Positions 42,820 to 54,245 of a DNA stretch of 64,000 nt are shown here, piece by piece. The stretch lies in NCBI GenBank assembly GCA_015039315.1, contig WIDE01000038.1:160629-224628 (forward strand), read 5' to 3'. The notes beneath the pieces are model-generated. The model was not told where the DNA came from, made no database searches, and saw only the letters and a program-made list of their open reading frames with translations. The position numbers and the translations under genes are program-made. This stretch comes from Clavulina sp. PMI_390. Taxonomy: Eukaryota; Basidiomycota; Agaricomycetes; Cantharellales; Hydnaceae. Positions within the stretch are counted from its first letter, which is position 1, and each line of letters begins with the position of its first letter.

Positions 42820-45380
42820 CTAGAGCATGTTATGAGTCAGGCAGGTCCAAACGATATAGCAGAGAAATTTACGCCATGAGTTGGGCGACAAAGAGCGTTG
42901 AAGGGGCGTCGAGATAGATAGAGGCAGGTGAGTGAAGACGCAGTGCAAGGCAAGGAGGCAGAAGAGTTGGAATAAGGCCATGAACGCGGCTAAACCAATT
43001 TTTGGAAATAGCTTTGGCGGCGATCCACACATACGCGCGCACTCGGATGCTCCTGGGGCCGAAGGCACGAAACATGTGCTGGACGGGCCCTTAACTCATC
43101 CGCGGGCGTCATTGGTGCTTTTCACATGGTTCAGCCTTGGAGAGAATCAGCTCGCGATCGAATCTTTTCGAGCACCCTGTAGCGTTCGCCATAGTCTTAC
43201 GTGATAAGAGCCAATTTCAGTGCTGCAGCGCGGCTCGCGCGCTTCATCGTGTTGAAGTGGCAGAGCAGCCTAATCTTCGTATGAATAAGGGCGCTGATGA
43301 GATGTAGGTCGTCAACATTTCGATAGTGACCCCAGCTTCAGCTGACTGCTTCCTGAGAAGGATCTTCGTTCCCGCTCTTCCATAATGAAGCAGTCAAGAA
43401 AGTAGACGGAACGAATAGAAGTGCGATGACATCTCGCCGCGTGGTTCAATAGTGCCGGCAATTCGGCGATCAACCAAAAGGGAGATCCATCACCGCCTCT
43501 TTACTGACCAATGGCATCATAGCTTGGCAAATGGAGCCGCCATGAAACTCCAGGTACTGGACACGTCCTAAGAAGCTAGGTTTTGGCCTTAAGCTTCTGA
43601 GATAGCGCGGGCCGCGCTGTCTCTGCAATAGATCATCATGACAATATTAGGAAGAAAGTGTTCAGGCACATTCAAGGTTCAACTTGTATCGGGACATACA
43701 TTTGATGAGGGCGCCAACCAGCCGCGTGCTTGAGTTGTATAATAGAGCGATCAGATTAGATCATGAGAGACCACGCCTCCAGCTATGTGCACAGAAAGCA
43801 TCGAATAGCTCGCCGAGAGGCCATAATGAGGGGTGGCACCATGAAATTGTGAAATATGCGTAGGTAACTTCCCGTCTTACCTGACGCTTTGGACTTCTCC
43901 ATCAGCACACGCGTCATCCTAATATGGGAGCTATCAGAAAAGTTGGACAACAGGGAAGCAGCCAAGGTATCATTTTGGTCTAGCACATACCGGACAATCA
44001 GTGTCGCCATTATTTCGAATTTCCAAGGAGGCTTGAAACATCTTTAGCAATGACGACAATAGGTAGTTGACGGGGACATCAATACTATTCCCATAAGAAT
44101 GAGTTAATCAATTGGCTAACGATAGTGAAGATGCCCTACATACATCACAGTCACCCTATCTGCTAGTGGACGCGAGGCCATATCACTTCAGCATAGTCAG
44201 TCCAATAGGCAGTAGGTGGTAAGGAGAGCGATACCCGACGTTGAGACCCAGAATGCAAGTTTACAGGAGTATGTTGACAGATCAGGAGACCTCGTCAAGC
44301 GCATTATTTGTTGCAAGCGAACCAAAGAGAATAGGTGTTGAGTATGAGCAGGAATGAAAGACAAAAAATTGTCAGCTAGCTTAGCTTGGTGAGTGTCGCG
44401 TGGGAGCTGTTCTGCGGTATGTTGAGTATAGGGAGCCGAGGACTCGATCCCTATGGGACGACTCAGTAAGATATAGTCAGGACATGATGGTGATACGCGC
44501 TCGTCTGTTCGAGGAGATGGGCCCGAATATACAATCAGTTGCTGGAGTAAACCACTGTATTTACCAGCCTGTGCTTTGCGCCTGGATGGACAGTGTCTCT
44601 CGGCGTGGCCTCTCGCTGCGGTCATGACTAAAGCGATTAATGCTCCCTCCCACCGTTATCCTGTTCGCAACAGGTATGTTCCAACAACTGCGATCAATGT
44701 GACCATAGCATGCGGTCCAGATCCCACCATCCAACCCTTCGACGCCGTTTAGGAATTGAGTGATCGATATACTATCCATCTTAGGTACAATCAACTCTCC
44801 GACCATCTGACCGATCACGGCAATAAGCTTCTCAGGCGGGGCGGGCCGCCCCAGCCCTTGATACTGGCGAACTCCGATCTGCGGACCAGAGAGTGAAGCG
44901 ACGCTCGGGGCCGCTTCGCGGGAGACAGTAGGGAAGGATTGGAAAACAATTATGGAGGGATCTCATCATTCGGTTCGCGCTTGTACGTGCTTTTTTGGGG
45001 GTGCTGAATGGATACATTCTACGGCGGGGCCGGTGGATGAAGACAGAGCTTGCACCCCACAGGGTGTACAAGGGATGCCTAGAATGCTTCGGCCCGTATC
45101 TTATCAGGGTATGTTGGGAGGCCATATTGTCATTTTGCATAAAAACCAAGGCTCCTGTGAGACTGTTGAGGAGCGAAACATCAAACAGCATCAAGAGCAA
45201 ACAGGAACAAGCTTCCTCGTCCAACTTCCCACGGATGACAACCCACCCAAGAACAGCAAATGCAAAGCCGTGTTTTTGTCTAGCCCTACACATGCATCTA
45301 TGGCGAGCCTCTGTCGTAGCTGAAAGCTGAGCGCTTCGCGCGTTCAGCCATTCTCACCGAAATAAAGCCAATTATCACAC
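42820..45380. other. Gene-poor; scattered frames without support
   Basis: The first 250 bases probably hold exon 1 of the membrane-protein gene (minus frame at 42869-43075, MFRAFGPRSIRV). Minus-strand frames at 43783-44010 and 44832-45293 look partly coding and have splice-like borders, but no motif or paralog supports them. Confidence 0.3.
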
Positions 45381-48300
45381 ACACGATGAGTGCTTACTAC
45401 CAACGGTATTTCCAGAACATGGAGGCTACCTTTCCTCAGAACCAAATATTTGTTAGCACGGAAGCAGCTCCGATAGGAAGTGTTAGTGTATGCCTCTTAC
45501 AAGTCCGCCTGTACCTCATGGTGACAGAATACAACGATTCCAGGGACTTACTTTCTACTTCTGGCATAGGGTAAAGGTGCCATTATTGCATCAAAGCTTT
45601 CACATCGCGTAAATCGATGACCTCGGCCTTTTCATGCCCTCTGAGAACCATAGTGAGTGAGGCTTTCTACTGCTAGCCACCTTTTCCCATAGTAATTCAC
45701 GGATCATCCACGGGCAGGGAGCGGAACACCAGCCGTCGGACGCGGACCGACCATCCCGCCGGTCGTTGAGGATGGAAAACGATAGCGCCCACATCGCAAA
45801 TAAGCCCGAAACCTTAGGAGCTCAGGCTAATTTCTGTCCATTATAGTGTTTGGCTTATGAATATCTTAGGTCTCACGTTGGCTTAGCAATATGAAGCTCT
45901 AACGAGTTATGGGCTACGCTCTACCTTTACAGGACATGATTCTCAATGCTCCTCGATTTTCAAGTGCCTAGGCTTATATTTATCATCAGCTTTCGTTCAG
46001 GTCTGGAACCACATGGGCACAATCGGACGCCACCAGTCGACTGGTCTCTTACGTCTTGGGAACTCGCTCGACGGCGTGCTACCACAGCCCCGGATTGTGC
46101 TGCTAGCTTCGCCGAGGACTTCTCGTCACGCTCGCTCGGTCTTCTGTCACTCATGCACTTCGTTTGAAGCCTCTAAGCGTGCGCGTCGCCCTCGGTGGAC
46201 CAATACCCACCATCAATACAATATCAATACTATCCATCCACTCACCCATTTGCCCATTCATTCTGCTTCTCAGCTACTACCTAAACTGCCAACTTTAAGC
46301 ATGCACCTTTTGGCGGCGGATTTTATATCTCGCTTTGAGAACTGTCAGACTCGGAGGCTCGGGGCAAGTCGACAAATACGTCGGGGCCATCTCAACTCGA
46401 TCTTAATCTCATCTGGCGCTCAACCAGCTAATCTGTCCTCGATCATCATTGCGCATATACATATTGTGGTGCGCGGTCTGGGGTAATGGAGGCTATACTG
46501 TATGCGGGACCCATGCATCGATGGAGCCGCGCATTCCACTGCAAGGTATCAGATCTCTTTGTGGCTGAGAAACGACTTTCGTCTGGACGAGCTTAGAATG
46601 GTCAACATCTCCATCAGGACAGCGGCGCTGACATGATGGCTATACCTGCAGTGTTGGTGCTCTCTTACGCGTGCCTTCCACGGCCTTCCTGCGAATGTAG
46701 TGCATAACACTAGAAAAAGTGAGACTGTTCACATCGATACTTGACTATAGGTGGGCAAGTGACTTGCATCTACTATTTCAGCCCACTCCTTCAGCAATTT
46801 ACCGATGAATTCACCCAACCACCATTTGTAGCGCTGATGCCTCCGCCCTTCCATTCACCCAGCCGCCGCATCAAGTCTGGTCAGCTGACTGAGAGCTCGA
46901 GCGCAGCATAGATCGCGCCGTGGTTTTAGCCCAAGCACAATGCCAGAGGTGTAGGGCAACGGGCCGACAAACTCTTGCCTCACTGATACTTCGCGCGGCG
47001 GCGCACTGCTGGCACAATTACTCGTTATAGCTGTCGCAGCATAGACGAGCTTGGCTCGGGCTGCTGACAGTATTAATCGCGCGCAGGCTGTCAGTCAGCC
47101 GTCGTGCTCGTACGGTAAGTGATAAAATACATATACGGAGATAGCTCCATGGAGTTGGAGCACTATGAGCTCCATGCAGTGCAATCTCATCTGATTCAGA
47201 ATCAAGTCTCCGTTTTTGACGTGAGACGCACACGTGTGCCGCACAAGGTGAAAAGGCAAAATCGAGAAAATCAGATCTCGATATTATGACGGCAATGCAT
47301 TCTTTGAGCAGGGTACTCTATCAATGTCGATGTACGTGCGCGTAGTGAGTGGAGGTTGCTATAGACAAAGATATGGTATTATGGAGCTGCGGGTCATCTG
47401 GAATTTGCGCGCGATGTTCCTGACCGATCGTGGTCGCGTTATCGCGATAGCACTACTAAAGTGAATGCATGTGCGATCTCTAGCTCCTAGGCGGTTATCG
47501 TACAAGGCACACGAGTCCACATGCATGGTAGCATGGCATGGCACGGTTTAGCGTGCTCGGACAAGCTACGTGCGTTGCCGTGCCTGCACGCAATACCCCG
47601 ATATAATGCATTAGCTGCCCCTGTTGTTGTCAGGGTATGGTTACCGGTAGACGACCGACGGCCCAATACAATCCGAGCAAGGCAAGCAGGGAGATTGCAA
47701 AAAAATCGCCATGGCTTTTTTTTTCACCGACACAGGGATAGAGACCGATTTTTTTTGGAATTGGGCTGAAGGGGCGATTGATTTTGATCGCGAGCCGCCG
47801 CTGTTTCAGTTGTGTATAGATGGGATGCACCATCATTCACGTCATCTATCTGATTTCCTGCCTGCTTTCGAAGGAAGAAAGGGCTCCACGACGGCAACCC
47901 TTTGCTTTGTTGCCCTTTCCTTTCTTCTTGACTGCTCCTTCAACTTGCCCTTCCTAGCCATGATCTGACGACGCTCCGTCAGGGTTAATGCCGAGGAGAA
48001 GCGGAGTCCGAGGAGCAGGAATAATTATCTACGGGCTCAGGGTTCTTGTTACTTGTGATCGATCGGGATCAGACAGGTGTGGTGGCGAAGCAAGGGCGTG
48101 GTTGTTGTTGTCCGCACGGTTGACAGACTGCCCAATTGGGACGCCTGAGTCCATCCGTCCACATTCCCGAGTAGCGGTTTCGCAGCAGTTGCTAAGCGCA
48201 CGGTATAAAATAAGCGTGCTGGGGCGGCGGAGAGAAGCGTTATTTCAGTGGAGCTTTAGATCTACCGGCGCGGCGAAGAAGAAAAGAAGAGGAGTGTGTG

Positions 48301-50166
48301 GGTGGGGAGAGAATGGAGATTGTGAGGGGGGTGTGTGGTGACGCGCTGCTGGGCGGTTCCGTTCCGTTTCCAACTTGACGCGCGGCGGGTGCCATTTATT
48401 CAATTGAGAATCGAAGTTTGAGGGTATTGTATTGCGACAACGTCAACCGAACAACGTACCTTCAGTCTGTAACTTGGAAGAAAGAAAGAAACACACACAC
48501 ATACACGGGGATGGACGACCGAGTAGTAGAATAATACATGGAATAACCTTTCATGACGTTCGCATGGAAAGAAACGAGGAACATACAAAAAGAAACGGGG
48601 GCAATGGGGCGCGGTCTAGCCGTCGTCAGTGCAGTATACATACGTACACATACATTTAACTTTAAGTTTATGAACGGGGGGAATGAGGGGTGCCTGTGGC
48701 CGAGGAGGTCGGCTTGCCTTTTACAGGGTCGGTCTTGTTTCGGGAGTGAGTGCTTCATTCAGTTTTGGCCCGTACTGTTTAATACTCAGCAATAGATCTC
48801 TGATGCAGGGTCGCAAGCGCTGGGCGGAGAAATTAGGCTGGTGTTGGGGGGTAAACGCGGAAGGTTTAAGATTATTTTGTGTGCTGCCGAGGCTTGCAGG
48901 GTAGGCTCCTCAGAGGACGGGGGGAGCAGGACAGGACGAGCAGGGAGGAGTGAATGCCAGAATCTGGTGTATAGGGGTGGATGTGCATCGTATACAGATG
49001 CACGGCATACAAATGCACACACGTATATATATGTATGGATGGAGTGATGTCGGGACAGGGGGGGAGGAAGCGATAGACATATGGTAGAGCCAGTCGAGCC
49101 AGTTGTCGATCATGACCATGAATCATGGTGGGGGATGAATGGACATGGGTGATTAGCTAGGATCATCCGAATTCGCCGTCGTGGTGTATCACCCCCCGGT
49201 TGTGGCACAGAGGTGGCAGTTCTAAAAGGCAGCTCACTTAGGGCGGCCAGCGGTCATTGAGTTCCTCTCCGACAACACAGGCTCCGAGCCCACACAGGGC
49301 GTTCTAGACAACTCACACGGACGATGAGAGGGCCAGAAGCTGGACAGTGGAAGGGTGGCTATTGCCAGGTGACAATGGGCATGCTGCATGGAACTTCATC
49401 TCCAGAAATGGTTGTTGCGGACGCGGTTTCCTTTTGGGACTAGGAGGTTACGTTTTAATACGATTACCGCGCGCGCGTACTCAGTTCCTGATGTTGGGGT
49501 GGGTCTCCATGTCGAAAGGAAGCAAGCGAGAGAATGGAGGGATGTGCAGTTCACACTCTCCCCCGTGGCGGATGATGAGCTTCGAGAATAATGATTGATC
49601 AGAGTGATGGGATTGGACAAGGCGGTGACGAGAGGAGACACATGTCGCTCTCTCTTCGTTGGGCGCTCTGGATTGGCATTGCAACTCAGCGACGTCGACA
49701 ACCAACAAACCGTGCCTTTGTGATGACGGCGGCTGCGTCCCCTCGTCTATTAGCGTACAGAATAATGAGTATGTATAGAGCTACAACTCGTAATTGTGAT
49801 CGATGGAGGGGGGGACAGGGTTCGTTGGTTCGTCAGAGATTTCCACTCGGGTCCGGTTACACATCTCTGCCTCTCCTCTGCCCCTCCTCCTCTGCTTCCT
49901 CCCACCATCATCCCCCATCCTTCCCTCTTCCCCTCCCCACCACCACCTCCCCTTCTGCCTCTCCCCGTCACGAACTACCCCAGAAAACACAGTAAAAAAC
50001 CCTTAAAGCATAGAAGACAACGACTTACTTTCCTTCGCCCCCCTTTTTCTTTCTTCTTCTTCTCCTCCCTTCTCTCCCCCGTTGGAGGCCGTTGGCCAAT
50101 CTGTTTGGTTGGTGAGCATCGTCAACGCGAACTGAGCGCGCTTCCCCCCTCGCGCCTGTGACTGCG
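45381..50166. other. About 4.8 kb gene-poor region, simple repeats
   Basis: No frame has recognisable motifs. A short ATG frame at 45386 (MSAYYQRYFQNMEATFPQ) has a good context but no continuation that I can join. Simple-sequence stretches include (AAAG)n then (AC)n near 48480-48502 and TATATATGTATGGATGG near 49024. From about 49850 to 50110 the plus strand is very C+T rich and probably forms the promoter and 5' UTR of the zinc-finger gene that starts at 50167. Confidence 0.35.
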
Positions 50167-53100
50167 ATGGCCTCTCCAAACGACGATGGACATTACCACA
50201 GCCCCCCCGCTGGTAACGGCGCCTCTGGTTCATCGTACAACAACCACTCGTCATCATCGTCATCCTCCACCGCGCACCCTCCCTCGTCAAACGCAGACTG
50301 GAACAATGGTTGCAGCAATCAATCGGCCCCCCGGGACGTCGCTCATCAACGTGGCTATCAGTACCATCCGTATCAACCTCAGCAGCCATCCCGTCGCCTT
50401 TCCCCTCCCCAGTACGAGGCCCATCCGCCGCCCTTCAACCCTCCCCCCTACTCGAGCAATAACAACCATCACGACTCATACTACCAACCTCCCCATCCTC
50501 AGCAACAACAACACTCCTCGGCCTCTCCACCATCGCATCCTTCGGTCTCTCAGCAATCGTCGGCAGTTAATGCTCGGGTTGGGGGTGGGCGGAGGGGTAC
50601 TCATAAGTCAAAGGCGAATGGTGACAGGCCCGCGACCAAGGTCGTCCGTCCCAAACGGTACAAGTGCAATAGCTGCGGCGCCCTCTTTGATAGGCCTTGC
50701 TCAGTCCGCCAGGTGTGTGCTCTTACATATCATCGTCTCCCCCGCGCGATCTCAAAGGATCTCTCGCTCGCCCGCGATGATTAATCGCATGTAATGAAAA
50801 TACGATTCTGACTCTTTCTCTTTTTCGCTCTCCTCGCCCTCCGTCATATGCAATGCGTCCCCCCTTCATTCTCCTCGCTGCAGCACGAATTAACCCATAC
50901 GGGAGAGAAACGTGCGTTATCATTTTCTTCGTTTAGTCCTTGGTCGTTCCGAAGCTCGTGCTCACCAGTCTCTCTTTTTCTGCTCTTTCATGTCACCTGA
51001 TTGATCTCTTATCTATAATCGCTTCGAACGCCTGGCCGTCCTTGCATGATCGCCTCGCCCCTCTGCCTCACCTAACCGTGCCTGATGTAATGATGTCGTG
51101 CTTCACCCACATTCACTCATCATTATTCAACTGTGTTGTGTGCCACACGACAACTCGTACATGACCGACATCCCTGACTGCATTGCTTCCGGCCGTCACC
51201 CACGGCGTTACCATCGCTCTATTCTACTGGAACCATTTGCTCCTCTTCTTTTTCCATTCCATCCTGGCCACTGATTTTCGGTTGCTCCTCTCCCATCTCC
51301 GTTGATTTTCTTCTTCTCTCTCCCTCTCTGTATCTCTCACTTTTCCTTCTCTGGTTCGCCCTGTTCATTCACACTCGCTTGGTTTTCTGGGGATGTGGGT
51401 CCGTTCTTGGACGTGTCTTCCGGGGCGTGCGCCTCCTCCGCCTTGCATATTCTCTCGCCCCGTTGTTGTTATGATCGCACCCTCACGATCTCGTCTCACT
51501 CTGGTCATCGCCTCCTCTCACTGGCACATATCTACCGTCTCCCCGTCTCCCCATTCTAAATCCTCTCCCTGCCTGCTTTCATTCGGTCGTCTTTATGCCG
51601 GTCCATTGATTCCGTACTCCCCCCGCCGCAACGTATCCATCCTTGGTGCAACTCGCCCGGCACCGACTGCTCCCATCTTCATATTTTCTTGTTGCCGTCG
51701 CTCCCCAACGCGCTGCCGCCGGCACGACACGGCATGAACGGCCGGAATCTCCTCCCTCTCTCTTTCGCTTCTCCGGTCGCTCACTTGCGCGACCTTTCAT
51801 CAACTTGCTCTTTCTTCCCAATCCACTGGCCCCGCTCACCCACCCCGTCTGATCGTTTCCCCCCCGCCGGGCCGACCTATTGGGGCCGATCTGGATCTGG
51901 TTTCACCACAACTTCCCCCCTATTCCCAAACTTCGCGTCGCCTGATCCTCTGCCCGTCCACGGCCGGGACTTCTATATTCCCACTTGACCATCTGCCTTC
52001 CCCCGTCTATGCGCATGCTATTATTGTGGTGTTCTGGGGATATTCAGCCCACCAATGCGTCTGCGGGACCGCCTTTGCGGCACGCAACAATCTTTATCGG
52101 CACGAGCGCAAGTGCAAAGTCCGTGCGAGCATGACGACGGATGATGGCGCACCCTTCCCCGTGGACAGCATGGGGCTCGTTGCTCAGCAGCGCGATGTGC
52201 ACCACCCCCACACGCTGGCGATGAGTGGAGGCGGAATGGCTGCGAACGCAGGAAGTGGCCCTGGATCTATGGCAGGGTTGCATCTCAATATCCCTGGTCC
52301 GACCGTACCAAATGGGTACAGCTTCCCTAACTCGCACCCCCTTCCTCCCCCCTCGGCCATAACGGGCGCGCAGACCCCGACTACGAGCCAGGCCCCGCCT
52401 CACCCCGCATCGACGTACAGCCACTCGCACTATCCACCCCAGCATCCTTCATCCGCCTACCCCGCCTACAACTCGTACGGTTCGGGTACGAGCACGAATG
52501 CGGGTACGGGATATGGGTACCCCTCGTCCTCGTACGACCAGAGCCCCACGACCCATGTCCACCACACCTCGTCGAGCCGCTCGACTGCCCCAGCATCTTC
52601 ATCTTCGTCCTGGCGCGAGCACGACTATCGCTCGACCAACGGTCGTGCGCCTTCGAGCGAGACATCCTCACCTCCCCTGACTGGCCGCTATCCCGCCTCG
52701 TCCCATTACGAGCGGGAGCGTGATCATCATCGAGGTGATGAGGCGCAGCGGACCATGACTGCTGGGTCTGGATCAGCGTCGAGCGCATCGGGTGGAACAC
52801 CCCCGCACACCACGGCCACGGGCCAGCATCACTCTCATCAGCACCACCAGCACGCGTACGACGAGCAACCATACAACTCGTCCCACAGTGCTTACCCCCA
52901 GAATCGGCGCTACGCAGTCCCTGACGCGAGCAGCCCTGGAGTGAATGGCGCTGGTGGAGCGAATGGTGTTGGTGCTAATGGGCCGCCATTCTTGGCACCC
53001 CTGCACCTGCCCCCGCCTGCACCCCCCGTGGCGTTGGCTTCCCCGCCGACGAGTCCAAGGACAAGCACGCAGAACGGTTACAGCCTAAAGGAGTACGCAA

Positions 53101-54245
53101 ACGATCGGACCACCTCACATACCCCTCAGTCGTCCCAGTATGCAACAGCTAGCACCAGCTCCGTTGGTGCTGCTGCTGCTGCTGCTGCTACGAATGGAGG
53201 GTATGCTGCGGCGGATCCGATGCCCGCCCCCTCGCACTATCACCAGCATCATCACCAGCAGTACCCTCACCAGAGGGCTCCTAGTGGTGGTATGGGGGCG
53301 GGCGGCAGCCTCGCCAGCCATGGCTCTAATGGTGGCGGCGGGGCTGCGAGTGGAGGAGAACGAGGAGCAGGAGGAACTGGAGGAGCAGGAATCGGAATGG
53401 GTCTGGCGGACCTGGCGGATGTCGCTGCAGCCGCTGCGCCGTCTTCGTCCTCGTCGGGGCCAGCTACGGGTGTCAATGGACAGGTATGTTGCGCTCGTTG
53501 AGCGTCGTTCGCCATTGATATCACTAACGCTACTTTTTTTCCCCCTCAACGACTGCGTTTTTTTAGCAGTCCAACTACCCAGCCTCGTCGAGTTGGTCGG
53601 CCGCGGGAGTCTCGCCTTCCCGATCGCCAACCCACCCCCGGTCATCTCAGTGGCCCTCTGCGGCCCCATTTCAACAGTCAGGAGTAGCTGGTAGCACGAG
53701 CAGTGGGAGCGCAAACGGGGGCAGCCGAGGCGGGACACCCTCGCTCTCCTCCCTCTCTCTCAACTCTCATGGTGCTGCCACTACTGGCCCACCCAACCAG
53801 TCTAACCACACCAGCCAACAATACAACAACAACAACAACAAGCAGTGGGAGCGCAAACGGGGGCAGCCGAGGCGGGACACCCTCGCTCTCCTCCCTCTCT
53901 CTCAACTCTCATGGTGCTGCCACTACTGGCCCACCCAACCAGTCTAACCACACCAGCCAACAATACAACAACAACAACAACAACAATACCTCTACGAATG
54001 GTCATCATTACCCGACCACTCACGCGCGCGACCGCGAATTGTCGTACCCCACCACGCCAAGCACCGCTACCAATGCCACCTCCGCGTACCCGTACCCCCA
54101 CGCTAGCAGGCACGAAGAGGACTATCCCCGCAAGAGGGACACGTACTCTGGCTCTGGCTCGTCCCCGAATGGTGGCGGCTACGACTACAGTCGTGGTAGC
54201 GCCCGGGAAGCTCCCGAGTCATATGGTGGGCGCCAGCAGCGGTAG
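50167..54245 (+). CDS. Large C2H2/C2HC zinc-finger regulator; reading frame broken by a tandem duplication in the last exon
   Basis: Exons: 50167-50712, 50884-50911 (28 nt), 52048-53483 and 53567-54245, with introns of 171, 1136 and 83 nt. The N-terminal 160 residues are Ser/His/Pro/Gln/Asn-rich. Finger 1 is CNSCGALFDRPCSVRQ with H183 and H187 on the microexon (HELTHTGEK); finger 2 is CVCGTAFAARNNLYRHERKC, with Cys-x-Cys spacing and a final Cys. Next come about 450 low-complexity residues (Ser, Pro, Ala, Gly, poly-Asn). In exon 4 a perfect 142-bp duplication shifts the frame, so translation ends in the second copy at about 53946. Removing one copy would join the first frame to the tail ending GGRQQR at 54245. 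The paralog set and composition suggest a DNA-binding transcriptional regulator. It is the largest of four relatives in the window. Confidence 0.8.
50912..52047 (+). other. 1136-nt pyrimidine-rich intron
   Basis: It is bounded by GTGCGT (50912) and TATTCAG (52041-52047). It joins the 28-nt linker exon to finger 2 in phase 1 (C|CC gives Pro of TGEKP), so the borders are firm. It is more than ten times the usual length here, strongly C+T rich on the sense strand, and holds no coding frame with motifs. Confidence 0.8.
53699..53982 (+). repeat. Perfect 142-bp tandem duplication within coding exon
   Basis: 53699-53840 is repeated unchanged at 53841-53982. The unit begins AGCAGTGGGAGCGC and ends in the AAC-rich run ATACAACAACAACAACAACA, which codes poly-Asn. 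Since 142 is one more than a multiple of three, the second copy is read in another frame and stops. Confidence 0.95.

Noticed and set aside
44832..45293. 153-codon minus-strand frame as a gene
   Set aside because: No motif, no paralog and no consistent start context; probably chance in a gene-poor region.
46013..46486. 157-codon plus-strand frame
   Set aside because: Composition is unlike the coding genes here, with no domain and no splice partners.
49591..49995. 134-codon frame upstream of the zinc-finger gene
   Set aside because: It is driven by pyrimidine-rich low-complexity DNA (Pro/Ser/Leu runs) and probably promoter or 5' UTR.
50186..50794. 202-codon frame overlapping zinc-finger exon 1
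   Set aside because: Shadow of the real frame in Ser/His/Pro-rich DNA; it lacks any domain, and the true frame has the finger and splice donor.
53690..53990. An intron that would splice out one 142-bp copy
   Set aside because: I tested the visible GT and AG sites in both copies. Only a GTGGGA/CCGAG pair would restore phase; it is weak and would be coincidental.
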